A stretch of 20,232 nucleotides of DNA from contig JAAOZY010000463.1 of assembly GCA_012274205.1 (NCBI GenBank), positions 1-20,232 on the forward strand. The letters run 5' to 3'. A program made the translations under genes and the position numbers. Each line of letters starts with the position of its first letter. Position 1 is the first letter of the stretch. Below, piece by piece: positions 1 to 9,157 of this stretch. The DNA comes from Betaproteobacteria bacterium. Its GTDB lineage: Bacteria > Pseudomonadota > Gammaproteobacteria > Burkholderiales > SG8-39. Below the pieces are notes generated by a model. The model did not search any database, was not told the DNA's origin, and saw only the letters and a list, made by a program, of their open reading frames with translations.

Positions 1-1
1 C

Positions 2-60
2 CAGAGCGGCAAGATCTTTCGCCTGCGCGGAAAAGGCATCAAGGGCGTGCGCAGCCACGG
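2..60 (+). other. Inverted fragment of dnaJ (C-terminal domain II piece) at a fold-back junction
   Basis: Read on the plus strand from base 2, this stretch encodes QSGKIFRLRGKGIKGVRSHG. This is the conserved DnaJ C-terminal segment normally found about 20-40 residues after the ISFTVAA segment. The main dnaJ gene in this window lies on the minus strand and stops resembling DnaJ at about base 50. Bases 50-61 can be read both as the plus-strand RSHG and as the minus-strand TVAA, so the two opposite-orientation pieces join across about 12 shared bases. The arrangement cannot encode a working DnaJ. An amplification or assembly chimera at a contig end is more likely than a real inversion. Confidence 0.85.
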
Positions 61-883
61 TGAAGCTGATCGGCATTTCGCAATGCAGGTCGTCGTGATC
101 GCGCTGGAACACGGCATGCGGCTTCAGATGCAGCTGCACGTACAGGTCGCCCGGCGGCCCGCCGTTGACGCCGGCCTCGCCCTCGCCGCTTAGGCGGATG
201 CGATCGCCTTCGTCCACGCCCGCCGGAATCTTGACCGACAGCGTCTTATGCTGCTTGATGCGTCCGGCGCCCTGGCAGGTGACGCAGGGGTCGGCGATGA
301 TCTTGCCCGTGCCGTGGCACTTGGGGCAGGCCTGCTGGATCGAAAAGAATCCCTGCTGCATGCGCACCTGGCCCTGGCCGCCGCAAGTGGTGCAGGTTTT
401 GGGCTGGGTGCCGGGCTTCGCGCCCGAGCCGTGGCAGGTGCCGCATTCGTCCATGGTGGGAATGCGGATCTTGGTCTCGGTGCCGTGCGCTGCCGCCTCC
501 AGCGAAATTTCGAGGTTGTAGCGCAAATCCGCGCCGCGGTAGACGCTCGAGCGGCCGCCGCGCGCCTGCCCGAAGATGTCGCCGAAGATATCGCCGAAGG
601 CGTCGGCGAAATTGGAAAAGCCGGCGCCATGCGCGCCGGCTCCGGCGGACGGATCCACGCCGGCGTGGCCGTAGCGGTCATAGGCCGCGCGCTTGTCGGC
701 GTCGGAGAGCACCTCGTAGGCTTCCTTCGCCTCCTTGAACTTCTCCTCCGCGCCCTTGCCCTTGTCGTCCGGATTGCGGTCCGGATGGTGCTTCATCGCG
801 AGCTTGCGATAGGCTTTCTTGATCGCATCTTCGTCCGCATCGCGATTGACGCCCAGTACTTCGTAATAGTCGCGCTTAGCCAT
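50..883 (-). CDS. dnaJ: Chaperone protein DnaJ (Hsp40), 3' part missing at a fold-back junction
   Basis: DnaJ is the J-domain co-chaperone that stimulates DnaK ATPase and delivers unfolded clients. The start MAKRDYYEVLGV gives a standard J domain with HPD at residues 33-35. A Gly/Phe-rich linker follows (about residues 68-105, with repeated FGDIFG). Then come four CxxCxGxG zinc-binding repeats (CGTCHGSG, CTTCGGQG, CPKCHGTG, CVTCQGAG) and the first part of the client-binding C-terminal domain, ending in DLHCEMPISFTVAA. After that the frame stays open to base 1 but no longer resembles DnaJ, because the DNA there is a DnaJ piece in reverse orientation. About 278 of the usual ~375 residues are present. 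The gene follows dnaK after a 95-base gap holding a hairpin, and no strong ribosome binding site precedes its ATG. Identity is certain; the truncation is probably technical. Confidence 0.96.
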
Positions 884-931
884 ATGTTCCGTGAAAGGAG
901 AGGATTGCGGGCCGGGCGGGCAACGGCAAAA

Positions 932-957
932 GGGGCGAAGTTATCACTCCTCGCCCC
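932..957 (-). terminator. Hairpin with T run between dnaK and dnaJ (attenuator or terminator-like)
   Basis: A perfect 7-bp inverted repeat (GGGGCGA at 932-938, TCGCCCC at 951-957) encloses a 12-base loop. In the direction of transcription (minus strand) the stem is followed by TTTTG, the arrangement of a weak intrinsic terminator. It lies in the 95-base gap between the dnaK stop and the dnaJ start, so it could lower dnaJ relative to dnaK or stabilise the dnaK mRNA end. The T run is only four bases, so full termination is doubtful. Confidence 0.45.
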
Positions 958-978
958 CGGCCGCGCTAGCCTTTGACC

Positions 979-2904
<1,926 letters not shown>

Positions 2905-2964
2905 AGTGTGTTCCTCGATGAATTGGAGTTGCCTGACACAGATGTGGGGTTAAATCCCCGCGCT

Positions 2965-3507
2965 TCAAGCGTCTTTTGCCTTGGAAACCGTTACCAGCGC
3001 GGGTCGGAGGACGCGATCGTGCAGGAGATAGCCTTTCTGCATCACGTTCACCACCTGATTGGGTTCGCCCGGCGCTTCGACCATGGTCATGGCCTGGTGC
3101 CGGTGCGGGTCGAATTTCTCATTGACCGGGTTGATTTCGCTCAGGTTCGCCTTGTCGAATACCGCTTTGAGTTGCTTCAGCGTCAGTTCCACTCCGCTTT
3201 TCAGGCTCTCCAGCGTGACATTTTCAACCGCCAGCGCCGCTTCCAGACTGTCCTTGACCGGCAGCAAGGCCTGGGCCAAGCTGTCCACCGCATATTTGTG
3301 CGCGCTGGCGATGTCCGCCTGCGCGCGCTTGCGCAGGTTTTCCGTTTCCGCCTTGGCGCGCAGCCATGAGTCCATATGCTCCTGAGCCTTTTGCTCGGCC
3401 AGTCGCAGTTGCTGTTCCAGGCCGGACTGGTCCGTCGCGCCGGTGTCGGGCTCGTCCGTATTCCCGGTTGCCATGGTTTGGGGGGTTTCAGGTTCCTGAT
3501 CCGACAT
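2965..3507 (-). CDS. grpE: Nucleotide exchange factor GrpE
   Basis: GrpE releases ADP from DnaK and so resets the chaperone cycle. The 180-residue product has an acidic, disordered N-terminus, then a long helical dimerisation region (about residues 25-90, with the typical RAKAETENLRKRAQ pattern). The C-terminal beta domain contains NPVNEKFDPHRHQAM and VMQKGYLLHDRVLRPALVTV, both hallmark segments. I chose the ATG at 3507, with GAGG six bases upstream. A GTG one codon earlier is in frame but less well placed. It is the first gene of grpE-dnaK-dnaJ, with the heat-shock promoter about 95 bases upstream. Length and motifs are normal. Confidence 0.98.
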   Translation of the reverse strand: MSDQEPETPQTMATGNTDEPDTGATDQSGLEQQLRLAEQKAQEHMDSWLRAKAETENLRKRAQADIASAHKYAVDSLAQALLPVKDSLEAALAVENVTLESLKSGVELTLKQLKAVFDKANLSEINPVNEKFDPHRHQAMTMVEAPGEPNQVVNVMQKGYLLHDRVLRPALVTVSKAKDA

Positions 3508-3599
3508 CACTTGCCTCTGATCTGATTAAAAGGGGGCACGCGGGACGCGTGAGAGGTGTATTGCCTCGTGCAGCGCCCCGTTCCGAATAACCTTTTCGC

Positions 3600-3627
3600 A
3601 GATGGGGGCAAGCCGCCGTAATTCAAG
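3600..3627 (-). promoter_or_regulatory. Sigma-32 (RpoH) heat-shock promoter of grpE-dnaK-dnaJ
   Basis: On the minus strand, CTTGAA (3627-3622) is followed after 14 bases by CCCCATCT (3607-3600). The E. coli-type RpoH consensus is CTTGAAA, 13-15 bases, CCCCATnT, so both boxes and the spacing fit nearly perfectly. The predicted start near 3592 leaves a leader of about 85 bases before the grpE ATG. The element lies in the 187-base non-coding gap between hemH and grpE, with no other strong candidate promoter. Assignment is by pattern; a transcript start was not seen. Confidence 0.85.
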
Positions 3628-3694
3628 AGGGGCGGCGGGATTCCCTGCCGCAGCGGCCTGGCGCGGGCAGGAACGCGATGGCGCCGGGCTGAAG

Positions 3695-4786
3695 CTAGAC
3701 CGGCGCGCCCAGAGCCTTGGCCCGCTCGCTTGAGCGCGCCCGCGCCGCTGCGTCGGCACCGGGCTCGCCCCAGCCCTGCATGTGCTCCAGCGCGATCTGC
3801 GCCAGCGCCTGGATCCAAGCGTCGCTTTCGTTGAGGCAGGGAATGAGGTGAAACTCCTTGCCACCGGCATTGAGAAATTCCGCCCGGCCTTCCATGCCGA
3901 GTTCTTCCAGCGTCTCCAGGCAGTCGGCGACGAATCCGGGGCAAATCACATCCACCCGGCGCAGGCCCTGCCTGCCCCACTGCGCCAGCGTCGCCGCGGT
4001 GTAGGGCTGCAGCCATTCGGCGCGCCCGAAGCGCGACTGGAAACTCAGCTGGAATTGATCCGGCGCAAGCGCCAGCGCCTCGGCCAGCAGGCGCGCGGTC
4101 TTCTGGCACTCGCAGTGATAGGGGTCGCCGCGCTCGAGCGTGTAGCGCGGCAGCCCGTGGAAGCTCATCAGCAATTTATCCGGCTTGCCCTGCTGCGCCC
4201 AATGCCGGCGCACGCCGTCGGCGAGCGCGGCAATGTAGGCAGGATGGTCGTGAAAGTGCTTGACCATGCGCAGCTCGGGAATGTCGCGCGTGCGCCGCAG
4301 ACAGTCGGAGACCGCGTCCAGCGCGGTGGCCGTGGTGCTGGCGGCGTACTGGGGGTACAGCGGCAGAAGCAGGATGCGCTCGCAGCGCTGCTGCTTCAGG
4401 CTTGCGAGCACCGTGCCTATCGAAGGCGCGCCGTAGCGCATGGCGTATTCCACCACCAGCGCAGGGCGGCCTTGCGCGCCCAGATAGCCGCGCAGCAGCT
4501 TGGTCTGGCGCTCGGTGTGGACCTTGAGCGGCGATCCGTCGCGGTCCCAGATCTGCGCGTACTTCGCCGCCGATTTCGCCGGCCGCAGGTTGAGGATGAC
4601 ACCGTTGAGGATCAGCCACCACAGCGGCCGCGGAATTTCGACCACGCGCGGATCGGACAGGAACTCCTTCAGGTAGCGGCGCACCGCCGCGCGCGTCGGC
4701 GCCTCGGGCGTCCCGAGATTGACCAGCAGGATCGCGGTGCGCGCCGGCGTGCCGTGCGCAAAGGCGGGTTCGGCGAGGAATGCCAT
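3695..4786 (-). CDS. hemH: Ferrochelatase
   Basis: Ferrochelatase inserts Fe2+ into protoporphyrin IX, the last step of protoheme synthesis, at the inner face of the cytoplasmic membrane. The 363-residue protein contains the N-terminal AILLVNLGTPEAPT segment, ILLLPLYPQYAASTTA, the catalytic-histidine motif SFHGLPRYTLERGDPYHCEC (His near residue 209) and CPGFVADCLETLEEL with the conserved Glu near residue 288. The start at 4786 gives MAFLAEPAFAHG and leaves 20 bases after the hrcA stop. The frame is open further upstream, but that part overlaps hrcA and resembles nothing in ferrochelatases. The length, with a 15-20-residue N-terminal extension and a short Ala/Arg-rich tail, suits betaproteobacterial members. 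It is probably co-transcribed with hrcA, a neighbour order common in Betaproteobacteria. Confidence 0.97.
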   Translation of the reverse strand: MAFLAEPAFAHGTPARTAILLVNLGTPEAPTRAAVRRYLKEFLSDPRVVEIPRPLWWLILNGVILNLRPAKSAAKYAQIWDRDGSPLKVHTERQTKLLRGYLGAQGRPALVVEYAMRYGAPSIGTVLASLKQQRCERILLLPLYPQYAASTTATALDAVSDCLRRTRDIPELRMVKHFHDHPAYIAALADGVRRHWAQQGKPDKLLMSFHGLPRYTLERGDPYHCECQKTARLLAEALALAPDQFQLSFQSRFGRAEWLQPYTAATLAQWGRQGLRRVDVICPGFVADCLETLEELGMEGRAEFLNAGGKEFHLIPCLNESDAWIQALAQIALEHMQGWGEPGADAAARARSSERAKALGAPV

Positions 4787-4806
4787 GGGTCGCGGCTGCC
4801 GCGCGG

Positions 4807-5826
4807 TCAGCTGCTGGAAAGCGCGCTGGACAGCAGCTTCGCGGTGATGTCGACGATCGGAATGACGCGTTCGTAGGCCATGCGCGTCGGGCCGATTACG
4901 CCCACCGTGCCGACCACCTGCCCATCCACCGTATAGGGCGCGGTGACCACGCTGCACTCGTCGAGTACCGAGGCGCCGGATTCGCCGCCGATGAAGATCT
5001 GCACGCCCTGTGCGCGCGTGCTCATGTCGAGGATCCGCACGAACAGGGTCTTCTTGTCGAACAGGTCGAACAGTTCGCGCAGCCGCACCATGTTGGAGGA
5101 AAGGTCGGTCGAATCGAGCAGGTTCTTCTCCCCCGAGATGATGTAGCTCTCGTTGTCTTCGTTCAGGGCCTGTTTGCCCGCATCCAGCGCGGCGGTCATG
5201 AGCGATGTCATGTCGTGGTGCAGCTGCTTCAATTCCTCCCGCACCCGCCGGCGGATTTCATCGAAAGTGTGGCCGGCATAATTCTGGTTGAGAAAATTCG
5301 CCGCCATGGTGAGTTGCGCCGGCGTATAGGTCTTTTCCGTGAAAAGGATGCGGTTCTGCACGTCGCCGTCCGGCGTGACGATGATCAGCAGAATGCGCTT
5401 TTCCGAAAGCGAGAGGAATTCGATATGGCGAAAGGCGGCGCTCTTGCGCCGCGGCGACGCCACCACGCCGGCGAAATGCGACAGCTGCGACAACAGCTGC
5501 GACGCCGAGCTGATCAGGCGCTGCGGATTGTCCGGATGCAGATTGCCCTCGATTTCCCGCAGTTCGACCTGCTCGAGGGGCTTGATCGTGAGCAGGGTGT
5601 CGACGAATATGCGATAGCCGCGTGGCGTGGGTATGCGCCCTGCGGAGGTGTGCGGGCTGGAGATGAAACCCAGCTCTTCCAGGTCCGACATGATGTTGCG
5701 TATCGTCGCGGGCGACAGATCCAGCCCGGAGTAGCGCGACAGCGCACGCGAACCGACCGGCTGGCCTTCGGCGATATAGCGCTCCACCAGGGTTTTCAGC
5801 AGTATCTGTGCGCGTCGGTCAAGCAT
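4807..5826 (-). CDS. hrcA: Heat-inducible transcription repressor HrcA
   Basis: HrcA represses chaperone genes (classically groESL) by binding CIRCE inverted repeats and is kept active by GroEL. The 339-residue product begins MLDRRAQILLKTLVERYIAE. It has an N-terminal winged-helix domain (about 1-75) with the typical SPATIRNIMSDLEELG and SPHTSAGRIPTPRGYR segments, followed by the GAF-like and dimerisation regions. The ending MAYERVIPIVDITAKLLSS is also typical. The ATG at 5826 lacks a strong ribosome binding site. The gene diverges from nadK across 73 bases. I found no CIRCE element (TTAGCACTC-N9-GAGTGCTAA) upstream of hrcA or grpE, so its target is probably elsewhere in the genome. Confidence 0.98.
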   Translation of the reverse strand: MLDRRAQILLKTLVERYIAEGQPVGSRALSRYSGLDLSPATIRNIMSDLEELGFISSPHTSAGRIPTPRGYRIFVDTLLTIKPLEQVELREIEGNLHPDNPQRLISSASQLLSQLSHFAGVVASPRRKSAAFRHIEFLSLSEKRILLIIVTPDGDVQNRILFTEKTYTPAQLTMAANFLNQNYAGHTFDEIRRRVREELKQLHHDMTSLMTAALDAGKQALNEDNESYIISGEKNLLDSTDLSSNMVRLRELFDLFDKKTLFVRILDMSTRAQGVQIFIGGESGASVLDECSVVTAPYTVDGQVVGTVGVIGPTRMAYERVIPIVDITAKLLSSALSSS

Positions 5827-5832
5827 GCCCGT

Positions 5833-5863
5833 ATTCTAACCACATATTGCGCGTCGCCATCAA
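5833..5863 (-). promoter_or_regulatory. Possible sigma-70 promoter of hrcA (near-leaderless)
   Basis: On the minus strand, TTGATG (5863-5858) and TAGAAT (5838-5833) are separated by 19 bases. The -10 box ends only six bases before the hrcA ATG, so a start about seven bases downstream would place the mRNA 5' end at or beside the initiation codon. This would agree with the missing ribosome binding site. The spacer is longer than ideal, so support is modest. Confidence 0.3.
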
Positions 5864-5899
5864 CACGAAATGGGAGCGATGTGGTTTAATTTCAAGGTG

Positions 5900-6772
5900 A
5901 TGTCCCCCGCCTTTCGAACGGTCGCCCTGATCGGCCGCTATAACACAGCCGAAATCGCCGAGTCGCTGCTCGGCCTGGCCGGCCTGTTGCAGCGGCGCGG
6001 CTGCGCCGTGCTCATCGAAAAGGGAACGGCCGCGAATATCGGCAGCAACGGTTACGCCGCGGCCGATTTTGCGGCCATCGGCGCGCAGGCGGACCTCGCC
6101 GTGGTGCTCGGCGGCGACGGCAGCATGCTCTCGGCGGCGCGCCATCTGGCGGCCCACGGGGTGCCGCTGGTGGGTGTGAATCAGGGGCGGCTGGGATTCA
6201 TGACCGACATTGCATTTTCGCGCATGCACGAAACCATTGAACTGCTGCTGTCGGGCCGCTACACCATCGGCGAGCGCACCATGCTCGAGGCGCAGGTGCT
6301 GCGCGGAGGAAAGGAGATATTCAGCACCCAGGCGCTCAACGACATCGTGGTCAACAAGGGCGGCACCGGACGCATGATCGAGTTCTTGGTGAATATCGAC
6401 GGCCAGTTCGTCTATGACCTGCGCGCCGACGGCATTATCGTGGCGACGCCAACCGGCTCCACCGCTTATGCGCTTTCGTCCAACGGCCCGATTCTGCAGC
6501 CCAATGTGCCCGGCATCGCATTGGTGCCGGTGTGCCCGCACATGCTTTCCAACCGGCCGATTACGGTGAGCGACCGCTGCGTCGTGGAGATCACGATCAA
6601 GCAGCGCGGCGTCGGTGCGCGCCTGCACTGCGACGGCCAGCCGCATTCGGAACTCGTGCCCGACGACCAGGTGATCGTGCGCCGCGCGGCGCATTCCATC
6701 CGCTTCGTGCATCCGCCGGGCTACAGCTACTACGCCATGCTGCGCGAGAAACTGCATTGGAGCGAAATGTAG
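5900..6772 (+). CDS. nadK: NAD kinase
   Basis: NAD kinase phosphorylates NAD+ with ATP to make NADP+, the source of the cell's NADP(H) pool. The 290-residue protein carries the GGDGS motif in VVLGGDGSML near residue 70, followed by GVNQGRLGFMTD, LNDIVVNKG and the strongly conserved TPTGSTAYALSSNGPI. I chose the ATG at 5900, giving MSPAFRTVALIGRYNT, because homologues begin this way. In-frame ATGs at 5870 and 5879 would add 7-10 residues, and the one at 5879 has a GGGAG only two bases upstream. Two bases separate its stop from the recN start, so the two genes form one transcription unit, divergent from hrcA. Confidence 0.97.
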   Translation: MSPAFRTVALIGRYNTAEIAESLLGLAGLLQRRGCAVLIEKGTAANIGSNGYAAADFAAIGAQADLAVVLGGDGSMLSAARHLAAHGVPLVGVNQGRLGFMTDIAFSRMHETIELLLSGRYTIGERTMLEAQVLRGGKEIFSTQALNDIVVNKGGTGRMIEFLVNIDGQFVYDLRADGIIVATPTGSTAYALSSNGPILQPNVPGIALVPVCPHMLSNRPITVSDRCVVEITIKQRGVGARLHCDGQPHSELVPDDQVIVRRAAHSIRFVHPPGYSYYAMLREKLHWSEM

Positions 6773-6774
6773 AC

Positions 6775-8436
6775 ATGCTGCGCACGCTCAGCATCCGCGA
6801 TTTCGTCATCGTCGATTCGCTCGAACTCGAATTCCAGCTGGGTTTTACCGTGCTTACCGGAGAAACCGGCGCAGGCAAGTCCATACTCATCGACGCGCTG
6901 GCGCTGGCCCTGGGCGAGCGCGGCGACGCGGCGGCGGTGCGCGCAGGCTGCGAGCGCGCCGACATCGGCGCCGAGTTCGACATCCAGTTGCTGCCGGAGT
7001 TGGAGCAATGGCTGCGTTCGGCCGAACTCGAGGGGGATCCCGGCTCGGTCCTGCTGCGCCGGGTGATCGACAAGAGCGGGCGTTCGCGCGCTTTCATCAA
7101 TGGCCGGCCGGCGACGCTGAGCCAGCTGCGCGAAGCAGGCGAATGGCTGGTCGACATCCATGGCCAGCACGCGCACCAGTCGCTGCTGAAGGCCGACGCC
7201 CAGCGCGCGCTTCTGGATGCGCACGCCGGCCTGGCCGCGCTCGCGGCCGAAGTGTCCGCGGCCTACCGGCACTGGCAGAAACTGGCGCAGGTGCGCAGCG
7301 AGTATGAAACCCACGCTGCGCAGCGCAATGCCGAACGCGAGCAGCTGCAGTGGCAGGTGCAGGAACTGGAGCGGCTGGCGCTGCAGCCGGACGAATGGGG
7401 CTCGGTCCAGGCCGAACACAGCCGTCTTGCGCATGCGGCGAGCCTGATGGAAGGGGTGCAGTCCGCATTGGACGCGTTGTCGGAGGCCGAAGGCGCCTGC
7501 CTGCCGCAGCTCTCCGGCGCGGGCACACACCTTGAGGCCCTGCTTGGCTATGATGCGCGCCTGCGCGAGGCGGTCGAGCTTATCCGCTCGGGCGAAGCGC
7601 AGGTGCAGGAGGCCGCGTACGCGCTGCGCCGCTACGCCGATCGGGTCGAGCTCGATCCGCAGCGGCTGGCCGCGGTGGAGGCGCGCATGGAGGCCATCCA
7701 TGGCAGTGCGCGCAAATTTCGCCTTGCGCCGGAGGAGCTGCCGGCACACTTGTCCCAGCTGCAGACGCGCCTGGCCGAACTCGAGATGGCCTCCGATCTC
7801 GAGGGCCTGGTGAAGCACGAGCAGCAGGCGCGGACCGGGTACTTCGAACTCGCTGCCAAGCTTAGCGCCGGCAGGAAGAAGGCGGCGGGCCGTTTGGGCA
7901 AACAGGTGACGCAGGCGATGCAGGGACTCGCCATGGCCGGCGGCAAATTCGAGATCGGGCTCAATCCGTATCCGCCTGAGGGCAGTCTGCACGGCGCCGA
8001 GCAGGTCGAATTTCTGGTTGCCGCCAATCCCGGGGTGGAGCCGCGCGCGCTCGCGCGGGTGGCGTCTGGCGGCGAACTTTCGCGCATCAGCCTCGCCGTA
8101 CAGGTCATCACCGCCAAGGCGGCGCGCGTGCCGACCCTGATTTTCGACGAAGTCGACGCCGGCATCGGCGGCGGCGTGGCCGAGGTAGTCGGCCGGCAGC
8201 TGAAGACGCTGGGGCGCGAGCGCCAGGTGCTGTGCGTGACGCACTTGCCGCAGGTGGCGGCACAGGCCGACCGGCAGTGGTCGGTGAGCAAGTTCGGTGT
8301 CGAGGGGCGGGTGAAGACCATGGTTTCGGTGCTCGACCGCAACGGCCGCATCGAAGAGGTGGCACGCATGCTGGGCGGGACCGAGATCACCGCCACCACG
8401 CGCAAACATGCAGCGGAAATGCTGAGTCTGCGTTAA
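6775..8436 (+). CDS. recN: DNA repair protein RecN
   Basis: RecN is an SMC-like ATPase acting in double-strand break repair. The 553-residue length equals that of E. coli RecN. The N-terminal ATPase half has MLRTLSIRDFVIVDSLEL and the Walker A motif GETGAGKS (29-36). A long coiled-coil middle follows, rich in Gln, Arg and Glu. The C-terminal half has the signature ASGGELSR (near residue 430) and Walker B TLIFDEVDAGIGG (near 455), then LCVTHLPQVAAQAD. The ATG lies two bases after the nadK stop. There is no separate promoter or LexA box in that gap, so expression probably depends on the nadK promoter. I see no defect. Confidence 0.98.
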   Translation: MLRTLSIRDFVIVDSLELEFQLGFTVLTGETGAGKSILIDALALALGERGDAAAVRAGCERADIGAEFDIQLLPELEQWLRSAELEGDPGSVLLRRVIDKSGRSRAFINGRPATLSQLREAGEWLVDIHGQHAHQSLLKADAQRALLDAHAGLAALAAEVSAAYRHWQKLAQVRSEYETHAAQRNAEREQLQWQVQELERLALQPDEWGSVQAEHSRLAHAASLMEGVQSALDALSEAEGACLPQLSGAGTHLEALLGYDARLREAVELIRSGEAQVQEAAYALRRYADRVELDPQRLAAVEARMEAIHGSARKFRLAPEELPAHLSQLQTRLAELEMASDLEGLVKHEQQARTGYFELAAKLSAGRKKAAGRLGKQVTQAMQGLAMAGGKFEIGLNPYPPEGSLHGAEQVEFLVAANPGVEPRALARVASGGELSRISLAVQVITAKAARVPTLIFDEVDAGIGGGVAEVVGRQLKTLGRERQVLCVTHLPQVAAQADRQWSVSKFGVEGRVKTMVSVLDRNGRIEEVARMLGGTEITATTRKHAAEMLSLR

Positions 8437-8478
8437 GCTAGCGAAAACAGCGGTATCAACCAGGTAGGGGAGAGGATG

Positions 8479-8856
8479 ATGCGTGAAATGAAACCGTTCA
8501 AATCCGCGGCCGGTTCGGCGCGAGTAATTGCGATGGTGGTGCTGGTCGTCATACTCGTCTGCGCCTATATCGCGCTGGATTTCTACACCGGCGGCCAGCA
8601 GAACGCGAGCACGGTGGAAGGGCGCGGCGGCGCCATCACCAATGCGCTTTCCGGATTCAAGCGCGATACCGGCGCGCTGCCCGACACGCTGGACAAGCTT
8701 GTGCCCAAGTATCTCGCGGTTCTGCACAAGTGCCCGAATGGGCAAGCCTATGCGTACAAGCCCGCAGGGGGCGATTACACGCTTGGCTGCGAGGACGTGC
8801 TGTTCAAGAGCAAGCCCTATCACTACGACTCGAAATCCAGGACCTGGGCCGGATAG
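8479..8856 (+). CDS. Small membrane-anchored pseudopilin-like protein (hypothetical)
   Basis: The 125-residue product has a short basic N-terminus, one strongly hydrophobic helix (about residues 14-33, ARVIAMVVLVVILVCAYIAL) and a globular part outside the membrane. The segment DTGALPDTLDKLVPKYL, followed by a Cys-containing Tyr/Gly-rich end, recalls the C-terminal domain of type II secretion major pseudopilins (GspG-like). However, there is no G/F-T-x-x-E prepilin peptidase site before the helix, and no secretion genes are nearby. Two cysteines (in KCPNG and LGCED) could form a disulfide. The start at 8479 is six bases after GGGGAG; the ATG at 8476 is also possible. It follows recN by about 40 bases. 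The reading frame is convincing but the function is unknown. Confidence 0.75.
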   Translation: MREMKPFKSAAGSARVIAMVVLVVILVCAYIALDFYTGGQQNASTVEGRGGAITNALSGFKRDTGALPDTLDKLVPKYLAVLHKCPNGQAYAYKPAGGDYTLGCEDVLFKSKPYHYDSKSRTWAG

Positions 8857-8924
8857 CCGGTTGCGTTTGCCGATCGGCGAAGCATGGCGGCAGTAGGGGG
8901 CGGCGCGTGGCGGCCGTTCCAGGT

Positions 8925-8953
8925 TTGTGCGGGCATCGGCCTTGGGATAGAAT
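8925..8953 (+). promoter_or_regulatory. Sigma-70 promoter of tRNA-Val
   Basis: TTGTGC (8925-8930) and TAGAAT (8948-8953) are separated by exactly 17 bases and end 12 bases before the mature tRNA 5' end. Spacing and position fit a stable-RNA promoter. The stretch between the preceding gene and this promoter (8857-8924) holds the 10-bp palindrome GCCGATCGGC but no clear terminator. Confidence 0.7.
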
Positions 8954-8965
8954 ACGCGGGCATTT

Positions 8966-9042
8966 AGGCGCGTAGCTCAGCTGGTTAGAGCATCACCTTG
9001 ACATGGTGGGGGTCGTTGGTTCGAGTCCAATCGCGCCTACCA
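8966..9042 (+). tRNA. tRNA-Val (anticodon GAC)
   Basis: A full cloverleaf can be drawn. The acceptor stem AGGCGCG pairs with CGCGCCT (9032-9038), followed by discriminator A and an encoded CCA. The D arm is GCTC-AGCTGGTTA-GAGC, the anticodon stem TCACC/GGTGG closes the loop TTGACAT with anticodon GAC, and the T arm GTTGG-TTCGAGT-CCAAT is standard. The molecule is 77 bases with CCA and decodes GUC/GUU valine codons. I looked for a repeat of its 3' end downstream, which would suggest an integration site, and found none. Confidence 0.97.
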
Positions 9043-9121
9043 ACAACTTGTTTGGTAGCTTACGAAAATAAGGGTCCGCAGAGTCCCGCTACGGCAGCGT
9101 TGATTGAGTGCCTCCATTTTT

Positions 9122-9157
9122 CCCGCTGGCGTCCTGAATTCAAATCCATTCAGCGGG
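9122..9157. repeat. Nested inverted repeats downstream of tRNA-Val
   Basis: CCCGCTG (9122-9128) and CAGCGGG (9151-9157) form a perfect 7-bp outer pairing. Within and overlapping it, CTGAAT (9134-9139) and ATTCAG (9148-9153) form a perfect 6-bp hairpin with an 8-base loop TCAAATCC. The two pairings share bases 9151-9153, so they compete. The loop and 3' side resemble a tRNA T-loop and acceptor end, which may be coincidence. No T run follows on either strand, so it is not a standard terminator. Confidence 0.45.

Noticed and set aside
4787..4957. Upstream extension of hemH by 57 codons
   Set aside because: It would overlap the end of hrcA, and the extra residues are Arg/Gly/His-rich and unlike ferrochelatases. 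The ATG at 4786 fits the family start.
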